Shown: positions 16,795 to 26,132, counted from the stretch's first letter. The stretch is DNA of 46,001 nucleotides from Bacteroidota bacterium (GCA_024642665.1 JAHEAR010000009.1:35119-81119), one strand, 5' to 3'. Made by a program: numbers and translations. The notes: generated from the sequence alone by a model not told the origin.

Positions 16795-17841
16795 TTAAAC
16801 ACTATTGAAACAATCGAGTATAGTACGTTCTCTTTTTTCCAGGGAAAACGCATTAGTAGCATATGCGCTCATTTCTTCCAGGGGAATTTGGTTACTGTCC
16901 GTACAGGCAGTTTCGACCAGTGATTGTAATAAATCAAGATTTTTATTTTCCAGGATATAGCCGTATCCTCCAATAATTTTGGGCAAAATTCCGGCGGTTG
17001 AAACAATGGGAATACATCCGCACATCATAGCTTCCACTACCGCAATACCGAATCCTTCCGAAACAGATAATTGAATGTAAAACTGATGCTGATTATAGAT
17101 AAGCTGTAGTTCCTCGTTTGGCACTGATGGTATAACGAGAATGTTTTTCGGTAAATTCAGATGGGTAGGAATGGTTCCACCAACAAACGTAAAAGTTGAT
17201 TCGGGAAGTTTTTCCGCTAGTTCGCATACGAGATCCAATCCCTTAATTCCTCTGCGATTTTGATCACCCAGACCAGTAGCGACAGTTACAAATGAATTTT
17301 TTGTTCGCGAAATATTCGGTAGCATAGTAAATCGTCCCGGCGCAACGCCGTTATGAATGACTTCCATAGGCGTTACTACTTCAGAATAAAAAGCATGTAA
17401 ACCTTGCTTTCTGTGCCTAGTCTCTGTATAAGTATAGTCCTGTTCAATCAGGGCTTCACTGACAGGGAGTATGCGTGAGGCAAGGGCCAGTGATTTTTGG
17501 GAAAACCAAAATAACAAAGGGCGTATAAGGTAACCATATTGGTACTCCGGAAAATTATTACACTCTGTACCATGTACAATGATAAAATGTTTTTGATTAA
17601 AAACCTTGCAAAGAACAGAGGGCAGAAATGAATGGTATCCGGAAAATTGAGTAACAATAAAAGATGACGAAGGGAGGTGAATTAAAAGAAAGAAAAGCTG
17701 CTGCAAAAACGCCAGTGGGGTGTATATCTTTTTCTTAACCGCAAACGAAAAGGGTTTGACCGCATAATGCTTTGACAAAACTTGTAAATCGGAAGTAACA
17801 AACGAAGTGTTTATCGGATAGATGTACAAAATCTTTTTCAT
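16795..17841 (-). CDS. Family 4 glycosyltransferase (GT-B)
   Basis: This 348-residue protein starts at 17841 (MKKILYIYPIN), a choice confirmed by its ATGA overlap with the stop of the upstream methyltransferase; the frame extends to 17871. It has a two-Rossmann GT-B shape. The C-terminal half carries the donor-binding motif EGFGIAVVEAMMCGCIPIVS, where the two Glu mark the EX7E motif. Earlier, VTVATGLGDQNRRGIKGLDL is the usual linker between domains. The enzyme likely adds a sugar to a polysaccharide, lipid or protein. It is coupled to a FkbM methyltransferase and ends 4 nt from the stop of the giant surface protein. Substrate unknown. Confidence 0.87.
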   Translation of the reverse strand: MKKILYIYPINTSFVTSDLQVLSKHYAVKPFSFAVKKKIYTPLAFLQQLFFLLIHLPSSSFIVTQFSGYHSFLPSVLCKVFNQKHFIIVHGTECNNFPEYQYGYLIRPLLFWFSQKSLALASRILPVSEALIEQDYTYTETRHRKQGLHAFYSEVVTPMEVIHNGVAPGRFTMLPNISRTKNSFVTVATGLGDQNRRGIKGLDLVCELAEKLPESTFTFVGGTIPTHLNLPKNILVIPSVPNEELQLIYNQHQFYIQLSVSEGFGIAVVEAMMCGCIPIVSTAGILPKIIGGYGYILENKNLDLLQSLVETACTDSNQIPLEEMSAYATNAFSLEKRERTILDCFNSV

Positions 17842-18725
17842 CCTTCCGCCCTGAAGATATAATTGCCCCACGAGGACATAGCGATATTTTCAATGGGTGT
17901 CAATACCCCCCTGACGATTTTAAACGCCCTATAACCCAAAGATTCCAGAAAGGCTGTAATGTCCTTTGTTTCATATCCGGCGGCAATAAAGGTTTCTTCA
18001 TTGATTTCAATTAAGATTTCAGGTTTGTATTTTTCCAGAAAGGAGTTCATTCCCTTTAAGGCAAAAAGCTCAGCACCTTCCACATCAATTTTTATAAAAT
18101 CGATAGAAAGTTCATTCGGTTTAAAGAATGCATCAAAAATCTCAAGTGTAATGATTTCCTCTACTTCGCTTCTGGTGTCCGATTGATACAGTGATGACAA
18201 TCCTTCATTTTGCCCATGGTAAAGATCGGATGCTGTTGAGGTGTAAATTGGAAACGATCCTTTTTGATCAGATAAACCAAAAGGAAAGATTTCAAGATTT
18301 GAAAACGAGTTAAGTCTCATGTTTTCTTTTAACAGGTTTCTTGTTTTTGTCACGGGCTCAAAAGCAAGAACCCTTCCTTTCGTTAGTTTGTTAGCAGCAA
18401 ACATTGAAAACTCTCCTTGATTTGCCCCTATATCTAGAAACACCATATTGTCTTTTAGTCGCTTATCAAGATATAGAATCTCCTGAAGATGATGAAAGCC
18501 TAACCAGTAAATAGATCCTCCCAGATACGAGTTGCGGTCAACATTCATTATCGTACCGTGAACACATTTGACAACTTTCATTTCTATCCCGGCCGATGGA
18601 GAGAAAGACCATCTGCGTAATATTCTCGATAAGCGAACAAGTACCATCCCGGGAAAATACAGCAGCGGAGTTGAAACCAATGGGTAACACAGTCTTCTGA
18701 AGATAGCTGAGAGTAGACTCCTCAT
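17838..18725 (-). CDS. FkbM-family SAM-dependent methyltransferase
   Basis: This 295-residue protein shows the SAM-binding motif VFLDIGANQGEFSMFAA (about 93-109), the acidic end of strand 2 in VLAFEPVTKT, and the FkbM signature FIKIDVEGAELFALKG (about 208-223). FkbM enzymes usually O-methylate sugars or polyketide-like groups. A hydrophobic N-terminal stretch (14-30) may be a membrane anchor or simply a family extension. Its stop overlaps the GT4 start by 4 nt, so the two are translationally coupled and probably modify the same glycan. The gene is divergent from the M1 peptidase. Confidence 0.88.
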   Translation of the reverse strand: MRSLLSAIFRRLCYPLVSTPLLYFPGMVLVRLSRILRRWSFSPSAGIEMKVVKCVHGTIMNVDRNSYLGGSIYWLGFHHLQEILYLDKRLKDNMVFLDIGANQGEFSMFAANKLTKGRVLAFEPVTKTRNLLKENMRLNSFSNLEIFPFGLSDQKGSFPIYTSTASDLYHGQNEGLSSLYQSDTRSEVEEIITLEIFDAFFKPNELSIDFIKIDVEGAELFALKGMNSFLEKYKPEILIEINEETFIAAGYETKDITAFLESLGYRAFKIVRGVLTPIENIAMSSWGNYIFRAEG

Positions 18726-18878
18726 ACGGGTACTATTTTTATTAGAACAGCCATTTTGATGGTATGGCTATGATTTACAAAAAGTATTTGAAACGGTAGG
18801 AATAGTTAAATAAATTCCTCCCTGCTCATGAGGCCAATATATGTGTTTTTTGTATTACAGCGTGTATATTTACCGTTT

Positions 18879-20531
18879 ATGAAAACTAATCAAAATCGGC
18901 AAAAGGGCAAAGCCTTTAGCTTGTGGATCACCTTCCTCTGTCTCAGTCATCTCAGTTTGGCACAGCCCTTTACCCATCAGGATTCCCTCCGCGGATCTAT
19001 TACTACTGAACGGGTATGGTGGGATTTGAATTATTATGACCTGGCCATCGATGTGGATATTGAACATAAATCAATCAAAGGCACAAATACCATTTACTTT
19101 TTTGTAATCATTCCACAGCAGCGCATGCAAATTGATCTTCAGGAGCCGCTAGTCATCACACAGGTTACGTTTAAAGGAAAAGAGATTCCCTTCACGAGGG
19201 AAGGAAATGTGTATTGGATTACGTTTCCATATCCACTTACTTCAGGCGCCAGAGAAAGCATCACCATTCGTTATGAAGGAAAGCCGATAGTGGCTGTCCG
19301 ACCACCATGGGATGGTGGTTTTACGTGGGCATCGGATGAACAGGAAAACCCGTTTGTAGCCACAAGTTGCCAGGGTCTTGGGGCCAGTGTATGGTGGCCC
19401 TGCAAAGACCATATGTACGACGAACCGGATAGTATGCTCATGCGCATCACGGTACCTGCGTCTTTGACGGATGTATCAAACGGACGATTAAGGCATATCG
19501 ACTATTTGCCGGATGGGAAGAAAACCTATCATTGGTTTGTGTCTAATCCTATCAATAATTATGGTGTCAATGTCAACATCGCAAAATATGCGCATTGGGC
19601 CGACACGCTTCATGGGGAGAAAGGCATTCTGGATTTGGACTTTTATGTACTGGAAGATAATTATGACAAAGCCCGGACGCATTTTCAGGATGCACATCGT
19701 ACCATCAGAGCTTTTGAGTATTGGTTTGGGCCCTATCCATTTTATGAAGACGGTTACAAATTAGTGGAAGTGCCCTATCTCGGGATGGAGCATCAGAGCA
19801 GTGTGACTTATGGCAACAAATATAAAATGGGTTATCTGGGAACGGACGTATCCTCCACAGGATGGGGACTTAAGTTTGATTTCCTCATCATACACGAATC
19901 AGCTCATGAGTGGTGGGCTAATAATATCACATACAAGGATATTGCGGATATGTGGATTCATGAATCCTTTGCCAACTATGCTGAATCACTTTTTCTTGAT
20001 TACTACTATGGCAAGAAAGCAGGAAGCGAGTATGTGATTGGCACCCGAGCGAACATACGAAATGATAAACCAATTATTGCCCCTTATCACGTCAATCAGA
20101 AAGGATCGGGTGATATGTATTACAAAGGAGGCAATATGCTTCACACGTTAAGGACGTGGTTAAATGATGATATTAAATGGAGAGAAATACTGCGTGGACT
20201 GCAACGTGCATTTTATCATCAAACCGTGACGAGCGAACAGGTAGAATCTTTCATCGCTGAGCAAACAGGATTGGAATTAAAAGCGTTTTTTAATCAATAT
20301 CTTCGCGACATCAGAATCCCAACACTCGAGTATGAATTGAAAGGTAAAAGGCTAAAATATCGCTACGCCAATGTGGTAGATCAATTTGACATGCCGCTCG
20401 AAGCCATGATCAATGGTAAGGTGTTTTCAATTAGTCCAACTGCGGAGTGGCAAACAATCAGTGTAGATAATTCGATCAAAACGTTTGTCGTGGATGAGAA
20501 TTATTATGTTTTTCAAAAAAACATTAAATAA
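18879..20531 (+). CDS. M1-family zinc metallopeptidase (aminopeptidase N-like), exported
   Basis: This 550-residue protein starts at the ATG at 18879 (MKTNQNRQKG), giving a Sec signal that ends LSLAQ. An N-terminal beta-saddle domain precedes the catalytic domain with HESAH (339-343) and the third zinc ligand E362 in HESFANY. The exopeptidase GAMEN loop is GMEHQS (302-307). It retains the Glu but differs from the classical form, as in shorter single-domain M1 relatives. It lacks the long C-terminal superhelix of E. coli PepN. The likely role is periplasmic or surface peptide cleavage, with aminopeptidase activity inferred. Confidence 0.9.
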   Translation: MKTNQNRQKGKAFSLWITFLCLSHLSLAQPFTHQDSLRGSITTERVWWDLNYYDLAIDVDIEHKSIKGTNTIYFFVIIPQQRMQIDLQEPLVITQVTFKGKEIPFTREGNVYWITFPYPLTSGARESITIRYEGKPIVAVRPPWDGGFTWASDEQENPFVATSCQGLGASVWWPCKDHMYDEPDSMLMRITVPASLTDVSNGRLRHIDYLPDGKKTYHWFVSNPINNYGVNVNIAKYAHWADTLHGEKGILDLDFYVLEDNYDKARTHFQDAHRTIRAFEYWFGPYPFYEDGYKLVEVPYLGMEHQSSVTYGNKYKMGYLGTDVSSTGWGLKFDFLIIHESAHEWWANNITYKDIADMWIHESFANYAESLFLDYYYGKKAGSEYVIGTRANIRNDKPIIAPYHVNQKGSGDMYYKGGNMLHTLRTWLNDDIKWREILRGLQRAFYHQTVTSEQVESFIAEQTGLELKAFFNQYLRDIRIPTLEYELKGKRLKYRYANVVDQFDMPLEAMINGKVFSISPTAEWQTISVDNSIKTFVVDENYYVFQKNIK

Positions 20532-20562
20532 CCTCCAAAAAACAGGTAAAAAGTATAACCAA

Positions 20563-20593
20563 AAGGGCCCGGATCCTTCGACCACAGGCCCTT
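20563..20593. terminator. Short GC hairpin after the M1 peptidase gene
   Basis: AAGGGCC (20563-20569) pairs with GGCCCTT (20587-20593). No T-run follows, so termination is uncertain. Confidence 0.35.
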
Positions 20594-20667
20594 AAGACGC
20601 GACAAAACGTCCACTGCCATAAAGACTACTAATCCTAAAAACCGTTGCATTCATTTCCTGCCCATCA

Positions 20668-21372
20668 ATGAAGAATCACCCACCAGCAATAACGCCTCAA
20701 CAATACATCGCAATCATTGAGAAAATATTTTTAGAAGCCGGAGATCCGGTTCGGGCAGAGCAACAACGGGCATATACCAAAAATCAATTTGCCTATTACG
20801 GATTGATAGCACCGCGATGGTTGGGCATCGCAAAAGACATATTTGCCACGCATGGCATGTATACCGGAAAACCCCTGGAGCAATTTGTAACCGGATGTTT
20901 TGACCAGGAATACCGCGAGTTGCATTTCGTCGGATTGCAAATGATGGAAACCATGTTAAAGCACCAAAACAAAACATGGATTCGCGTTTTAGAAAAGTGC
21001 ATTACAACACAATCTTGGTGGGACAGTGTGGATTGGATTGCAAAACTAGTAGGCCTTCATTTTAAGGCGTATCCTGATCTGCAGCATACGTATGCGCGCA
21101 AATGGATTGTCTCTGACCATATGTGGTTACAGCGCGTGGCGATTATCCATCAATTATTTTACCGGGAGAAAACAGATGAAAGACTGTTGTTTGAAATGAT
21201 TCTTCATGTTGCGGATAGCAAAGCGTTTTTTTTAAGGAAAGCATGTGGTTGGGCACTGCGGCAACATGCGAAAGTGTATCCGGACCATGTTCGTGTATTT
21301 ATTGAAAGTCATGCATTATCAAATCTTACGATTCGGGAAGCCAGGAAGCAGTTAGATAAAGGTCAGCAGTAA
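20668..21372 (+). CDS. AlkD-like DNA alkylation repair protein
   Basis: This 234-residue all-helical protein has the AlkD/HEAT-like glycosylase layout: NQFAYYGLIAPRWLGIAKDI near the N-terminus, WWDSVDWIAKLVG in the middle, and WLQRVAIIHQLFYR and KACGWALRQHAKVYPD towards the C-terminus. These Trp/Asp/Arg positions match the AlkD family, which excises alkylated purines such as 3- or 7-methylated bases. It stands alone between a rightward peptidase gene and a leftward permease gene. No damage-response operator is evident. Confidence 0.88.
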   Translation: MKNHPPAITPQQYIAIIEKIFLEAGDPVRAEQQRAYTKNQFAYYGLIAPRWLGIAKDIFATHGMYTGKPLEQFVTGCFDQEYRELHFVGLQMMETMLKHQNKTWIRVLEKCITTQSWWDSVDWIAKLVGLHFKAYPDLQHTYARKWIVSDHMWLQRVAIIHQLFYREKTDERLLFEMILHVADSKAFFLRKACGWALRQHAKVYPDHVRVFIESHALSNLTIREARKQLDKGQQ

Positions 21373-21404
21373 AAACGAAGTACCAAAAATAATACAAGTA
21401 CTTT

Positions 21405-22646
21405 CTATTCGTATCGCAAAGACTCAATAGGATCAAGTCTTGAGGCTTTTAGCGCGGGATATAATCCGGATACCAGGCCAACGACCAAGCACGTGATAAA
21501 TCCCAGAATAATCCATGCCCATGGGATGATAAAATTTCCGCCCAAAGCAAGTGCGACCCCATTGCCCATCAGTATACCCAGTATAATGCCAAGGATACCT
21601 CCGAGCTGACAAATAATAATCGCTTCAGTCAGAAACTGCATGACAATATGACTACGGGTAGCACCGAGTGCTTTTGTAATCCCTATTTCCCGCGTACGTT
21701 CGGTCACTGAGACTAGCATAATATTCATTAATCCGATCGCTGCACCAAGCAGTGTTATCAAACCAATGCCTATGGTCACCAGCCGAATGGTGACAGTATT
21801 ATCCTTTAACAAATTCATCAGGCTATCACTTTGCCGGGTATCAAAATCGTTTTCTTCGGCCGCTCTGAGTTTTCGAATATTTCGCATCAGTCCGGTAGCC
21901 ATAGAAAGTGCATCTTCCAGGGATTCGGCTTCATTTGTCATGACGGAAATATCATAATTTTTATTAGCATACCCGTACAGGTTGCGTTCGGTGAATAAAG
22001 GAATAAGGACTCTTCGATCGGCACTTTGTCCCATGGTGGATCCTTTTGAAGCCAGCACACCAATGACGGTAAATCGATTTCCATCTACGGTGATATTGCT
22101 ATTGATGGCAGCTGCAGCCTTTTTATCAAATAGATCATTGACGATATCCATACCGATTAGAGCTACTTGTGTGCCGGATGCTTGCTCGATGCCATTAAAG
22201 TTTCGTCCATTCTCAAGGATGTAATCTTTGATATTCAAATACTCATTGTCGATACCAACCACAACCACTGTTGGATTGGTTTTTTCATCTCTGTATTTGA
22301 GCGTAGCATTGCCGGTAGCATATCCAAAAACTGTAACGTTGGAAGAGGGAAAATCAAATCGATCTTTAAAAGCAAGCGCCTGCCGAAAATCAATTGGTTT
22401 ACCACGTTTGCTCTGTCGACCGTATCGGCTTGAACGAAGACTACTACCTGTTGGCGTAATATCAAAAGAATTGGCGCCCATGCGTGACAAACTATCATTC
22501 ATTGTAAAGAGCAGGGCATCGATGGAAGTCAGAATACCAACAAGCGCCATGATGCCAAACGCAATAATTAACAACGTTAGCACAGCCCTGAGCGCATTGG
22601 CTTTGACAGATTTAATCGATTGTGCTACCGTTTCAGTGAAAAGCAT
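21405..22646 (-). CDS. MacB/FtsX-type ABC transporter permease
   Basis: This 413-residue protein has the MacB-like layout. One N-terminal membrane helix (about 18-42) is followed by a large periplasmic domain (about 45-280). Three C-terminal helices follow, with the FtsX signature SVTERTREIGITKALGATR next to the membrane. The C-terminus ends SRLDPIESLRYE, as is usual for the family. No ATPase gene is adjacent, so its partner must be elsewhere. Family members drive efflux of lipoproteins, peptides or antibiotics without moving the substrate through a classical channel. Substrate unknown. Confidence 0.9.
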   Translation of the reverse strand: MLFTETVAQSIKSVKANALRAVLTLLIIAFGIMALVGILTSIDALLFTMNDSLSRMGANSFDITPTGSSLRSSRYGRQSKRGKPIDFRQALAFKDRFDFPSSNVTVFGYATGNATLKYRDEKTNPTVVVVGIDNEYLNIKDYILENGRNFNGIEQASGTQVALIGMDIVNDLFDKKAAAAINSNITVDGNRFTVIGVLASKGSTMGQSADRRVLIPLFTERNLYGYANKNYDISVMTNEAESLEDALSMATGLMRNIRKLRAAEENDFDTRQSDSLMNLLKDNTVTIRLVTIGIGLITLLGAAIGLMNIMLVSVTERTREIGITKALGATRSHIVMQFLTEAIIICQLGGILGIILGILMGNGVALALGGNFIIPWAWIILGFITCLVVGLVSGLYPALKASRLDPIESLRYE

Positions 22647-22741
22647 ATGGTTAGATTCCTGACGAATGATAAAGATAGCATCTCCCGGAATAGAACGATC
22701 TTTTATCAGCGGGAAATAGACCTTTTGATGTACATCTTCGA

Positions 22742-23536
22742 CTAAGATTCAAATATGACGCGGATATGTGCGGACACCGCCGTATGAATTTCCTCCGGAG
22801 CAGCGATCACTTCTCCATTTTTTAGCATTTTATTTTCTCCTTTAAAGTCCGTGGCTTTTCCTCCGGCTTCCTCAACGAGAATGATACCTCCGGCAATATC
22901 CCAGGCATTAAGGGTGGTTTCGTAATAGACATCAAAACGACCGCAGGCTACATAGGCAAGATCTATCGCTGCTGATCCGAGTCTTCGAATACCACTGGCG
23001 TGATTGAGGAAAAAATCAAATGCAGCACTGAGTTTTGGCAAATTACCTCTGGAGGCATATGGAAATCCGGTAGCAACGATGGCCTCCTCAATTTCTGTTC
23101 TTCCCGACACGTGTATTTCTTCTCCATTACACCATGCACCCCCACCTTTCCAGGCATAAAACACTTCCCGGTTTTCCACATCGCTGACGATACCTATAAG
23201 AATTTGATCTTTATGCACTAATCCAACCGAAACAGCATAAAAAGGAATTTGCTGGAGAAAATTGGTGGTACCATCCAATGGATCAATGATCCAGGTATAT
23301 TCGGAGGGCAACTGTTCTACGGTCTCTTCTTCAGTGATAAACCCAGCTTCCGGAAGTATCTTTCCAAGACCGGTGACAAGTATTTCTTCCGCGGTTTGAT
23401 CCACATAGCTTACCAGACTGTTTTTGGATTTTGTGATGATATCATCTTCTCTCACTTTTCCTGCCTGGGATCGAATAAAAACGGCGGCCTCTTCGACGAC
23501 CACTAATGCTTTGTCCAATACTTCTTTTAACTCCAT
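22742..23536 (-). CDS. Inositol-monophosphatase-family phosphatase
   Basis: This 264-residue protein has all three family motifs. Metal-binding glutamates lie at 69-71 (ITEEET). The signature IDPLDGTTNF carries D85, D88 and T90. AWDIAGG carries the third aspartate D213. The Mg-dependent family dephosphorylates inositol monophosphate, PAP or sugar phosphates. Which of these is the substrate cannot be told from sequence alone. It lies 95 nt upstream of the ABC permease on the same strand; a functional link is not evident. Confidence 0.9.
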   Translation of the reverse strand: MELKEVLDKALVVVEEAAVFIRSQAGKVREDDIITKSKNSLVSYVDQTAEEILVTGLGKILPEAGFITEEETVEQLPSEYTWIIDPLDGTTNFLQQIPFYAVSVGLVHKDQILIGIVSDVENREVFYAWKGGGAWCNGEEIHVSGRTEIEEAIVATGFPYASRGNLPKLSAAFDFFLNHASGIRRLGSAAIDLAYVACGRFDVYYETTLNAWDIAGGIILVEEAGGKATDFKGENKMLKNGEVIAAPEEIHTAVSAHIRVIFES

Positions 23537-23891
23537 GGCGGCTAAGATACAATGTTATAGAAAGAGACCTGAGGCTGTTAGATCTGAGACACAAGACTTG
23601 TGACTTATGACGCACGACACACGAATTTTGACCCTGCCAGCCGCTTAACCTTCAACCAAAGAGACTTGAGACCTAAGACTTGTAGACCTGAGATTTTTTT
23701 CCATCTCAATAAAAAATTCAATCTAAATATTAAACCTTACACACTACACCTTAAATCCTAAACATTACCAAAAGGGGCCTGAGGTTTTTGCCCTGATACA
23801 CAGTTTTTCCATATCCCCAGCATAACCCTAATAACCTTATAAACATTAAACCCTACAATTTAAACCTTCAACTTTTGCCTATTTTTATCCT
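23537..23891. repeat. Gene-free region made of degenerate heptad words
   Basis: Two chains keep a 7-nt period. At 23564-23627 the words are GAGACCT, GAGGCTG, TTAGATCT (8), GAGACAC, AAGACTT, GTGACTT, ATGACGC, ACGACAC, ACGAATT. At 23661-23696 they are GAGACTT, GAGACCT, AAGACTT, GTAGACCT (8), GAGATTT. After this comes an AT-rich stretch rich in TTAAACC/TAACC words (23710-23880). No coding frame is credible. Confidence 0.85.
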
Positions 23892-24386
23892 ATGAAAGAT
23901 ATGTCATTAGATAGCGCAAGAAAAGTATTTGAATATTACAAATCGCTTGGTGAGAAAGCCATAGCGCAGATCAATGATGAAGCCTTGTTCAAAGCGCCTG
24001 ATGAAAAGAGCAACAGCATTGCAGTGATCATAAAACATTTGCATGGCAACATGCTTTCCAGATGGACGGATTTTTTAACGACGGATGGTGAAAAGGAATG
24101 GAGAAAACGAGATGGTGAATTTGAAGAAACACTTTCTTCTCGCAAAGAAGTTCTGGGTTTATGGAATGAAGGCTGGCTATGTTTGTTTGATGCCATCGAT
24201 GCCCTCACGACGGATGATCTGAAGACCACCATTTATATTCGAAATATGGGGCAGAGTGTTGCAGAAGCGATCATGAGACAACAAGCGCATTATGCTTATC
24301 ACGTCGGACAAATCGTTTACCTCGCGAGAATGTTTAATCAAGGTGACTGGCAGTCTTTAACGATTCCGAAGAAAACAAACAATTAA
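23892..24386 (+). CDS. DUF1572/DinB-superfamily protein
   Basis: This 164-residue four-helix-bundle protein has the DinB-like metal triad: H49 in IIKHLHGN, then H133 and H137 in QQAHYAYHVGQIVYLAR. The N-terminal VFEYYKSLGEKAIAQI and the IRNMGQSVAEAIMRQ segment match DUF1572. The superfamily includes thiol transferases that use bacillithiol or mycothiol, but for this branch the activity is unknown. The gene stands alone. The start at 23892 could also be the Met at residue 4. Confidence 0.83.
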   Translation: MKDMSLDSARKVFEYYKSLGEKAIAQINDEALFKAPDEKSNSIAVIIKHLHGNMLSRWTDFLTTDGEKEWRKRDGEFEETLSSRKEVLGLWNEGWLCLFDAIDALTTDDLKTTIYIRNMGQSVAEAIMRQQAHYAYHVGQIVYLARMFNQGDWQSLTIPKKTNN

Positions 24387-24612
24387 TTACGAATTACCCG
24401 CCTGCGCGAAAAGCTATGTCGGGCGAAGCTAATTTCAAATGACGAGACTTTAATTATGAATCACTACTATCCGATTAAACTTCATTTTGATGAAAGAGAT
24501 TCTTGACTCCGCCACGTTATATTCAGAATGATATTGCTTTATACTAAATAGATGCGGAGGCACTTATTTTGTATCCGACTCCCCAATCGAAATGACAATA
24601 CAATCGAAAAGT

Positions 24613-24818
24613 AGATTCCTCCCTACATTCGGAATGACGGTACATTCATTGGTTTTGGGAGAAACTATGCTATTGACATTGAGGTTCCTCCCTACGGTCG
24701 GAATGACATTGCATTGGTTGGTATTGGTAGAAAAGGGTTGGGGCAAAGCCCCAACCCTTTTCTACCCTGTATTATAAATCGATTGTCATTCCGAGTACAG
24801 CGAGGAATCTTCTGTGGG
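24613..24818. repeat. Dispersed TTCCTC/GGAATGACA intergenic repeat, three copies
   Basis: Two direct copies (near 24613 and 24682, about 69 bp apart) share TTCCTCCCTAC followed by TCGGAATGAC. An inverted copy near 24782-24810 reads ATTGTCATTCCGAG and GCGAGGAATC. The rest of 24387-24831 shows no gene. Short frames reading VIPNVGRNL-type peptides are artefacts of this repeat. Confidence 0.8.
24726..24766. terminator. Perfect 19-bp hairpin with 3-nt loop between convergent genes
   Basis: GGTAGAAAAGGGTTGGGGC (24726-24744) is followed by AAA and then its exact reverse complement (24748-24766). It lies between the convergent stops at 24386 and 24832, so a terminator role is plausible, but no long T-run follows on either strand. 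Confidence 0.6.
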
Positions 24819-24831
24819 CTGGAAAGAACGA

Positions 24832-25995
24832 TCACAATGTCATTAACTTATACCACTTCTCACTCTCCTGAGTCCCCGATTTCACCACCGCTTCAATAAA
24901 AGCCATCCCCCGGACACCATCTTCGATGGTTGGAAAATCAAGATATATGTCATTGACAGTTTCATCATTAAGTCTGGCTTGAATGCAATAGGCTACATTT
25001 CTGTAGATATTGGCAAAAGCCTCAATGTAACCCTCCGGGTGGCCGGGAGGAAGACGTATATGAGCAGAGGCTTGTGCACATATATCCGGACCTCCGGTGC
25101 GAAAAACCTGAGTCGGTTTGTTAAGCCATTGAACAATCAATGAGTTTGGTTCCATCTGTGACCATGCAAGACCACCCAACTCCCCATACACTCGAATGCG
25201 CAAATTATTTTCTTCTCCCGCAGAAATTTGGCTGGCATATAATACGCCTCTTGCCCCATTGTCAAACCGCAACAATACACTTCCATCATCATCTAATTTT
25301 CTGCCCGGAATGTGCGTGTGCAGATCAGCACAGAGTGAATCGATTTTCAAACCTGTCATGTACTCCCCAAGATTTTCTGCATGTGAACCAATGTCGCCCA
25401 TGGCACCTGCTATACCAGATCGTTTTGGATCCGTGCGCCAGGAAGCTTGTTTATGTCCTGACGATTCAATATCCCTACTCAACCATCCCTGAGGATATTC
25501 GATAACCACGCGACGAATTTTTCCTAAATCGCCATGCGCAATCATTTGTTTGGCTTGCTTCACCATCGGATAGCCGGTATAGTTATGTGTCAACGCAAAA
25601 ATCAATCCTGAGGCATTTACTTTTTTCATCAAAAGCTTAGCTTCATCCAGTGTCAGGCAAACAGGCTTATCACAGATCACATGGAATCCGTAATCAAGCG
25701 CCATAAAGGCAGGCTCAAAATGTAAATGGTTTGGTGTGACTATAGCGACCAAATCCATGCGCTCACCTTCCGGAAGCCTGGCTTCTTCTTTAAACATTTG
25801 CTGGTAAGTGCCATAACACCTTTCCGGAGGAAGAAATAAGTCCGCGCCACTTTGTAAGGATTTTTCCGGATCTGAATTAAAGGCCCCGCAAATAAGCTCT
25901 ATCTGCCCGTCCAGCACTGCCGCCATTCGGTGCACTGCGCCGATAAAAGCCCCATGACCTCCCCCAATCATTCCCAATCTTATTTTACGTTTCAT
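24832..25995 (-). CDS. Gfo/Idh/MocA-family NAD(P)-dependent oxidoreductase
   Basis: This 387-residue protein has an N-terminal Rossmann fold with a dinucleotide motif GMIGGGHGAFIGAVHR (8-23). The family catalytic motif appears as CDKPVCLTLDEA, with Lys in place as in EKP. The C-terminal alpha/beta domain contains GAMGDIGSHAENLGEY, where the His is the expected catalytic site. Family enzymes oxidise or reduce sugars, inositols or related polyols. No neighbour reveals the substrate. It is divergent from the OmpA fusion gene. Confidence 0.9.
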   Translation of the reverse strand: MKRKIRLGMIGGGHGAFIGAVHRMAAVLDGQIELICGAFNSDPEKSLQSGADLFLPPERCYGTYQQMFKEEARLPEGERMDLVAIVTPNHLHFEPAFMALDYGFHVICDKPVCLTLDEAKLLMKKVNASGLIFALTHNYTGYPMVKQAKQMIAHGDLGKIRRVVIEYPQGWLSRDIESSGHKQASWRTDPKRSGIAGAMGDIGSHAENLGEYMTGLKIDSLCADLHTHIPGRKLDDDGSVLLRFDNGARGVLYASQISAGEENNLRIRVYGELGGLAWSQMEPNSLIVQWLNKPTQVFRTGGPDICAQASAHIRLPPGHPEGYIEAFANIYRNVAYCIQARLNDETVNDIYLDFPTIEDGVRGMAFIEAVVKSGTQESEKWYKLMTL

Positions 25996-26132
25996 ACCAA
26001 CAGGTTCCTTTAAATAATATTTTTGCGGTGTAATTTATTTCAAAAATGAGAGTTTCGCCCCATTTTAGACGTAATGACCCTCATAAAGCGTTATGAAGGC
26101 AAGAACATAAGATTTTGTAACAAGCACGAACA

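Noticed and set aside
24564-24777. Two small frames on opposite strands reading VIPNVGRNL-like peptides
   Set aside because: They are translations of the dispersed intergenic repeat, a common source of false genes.
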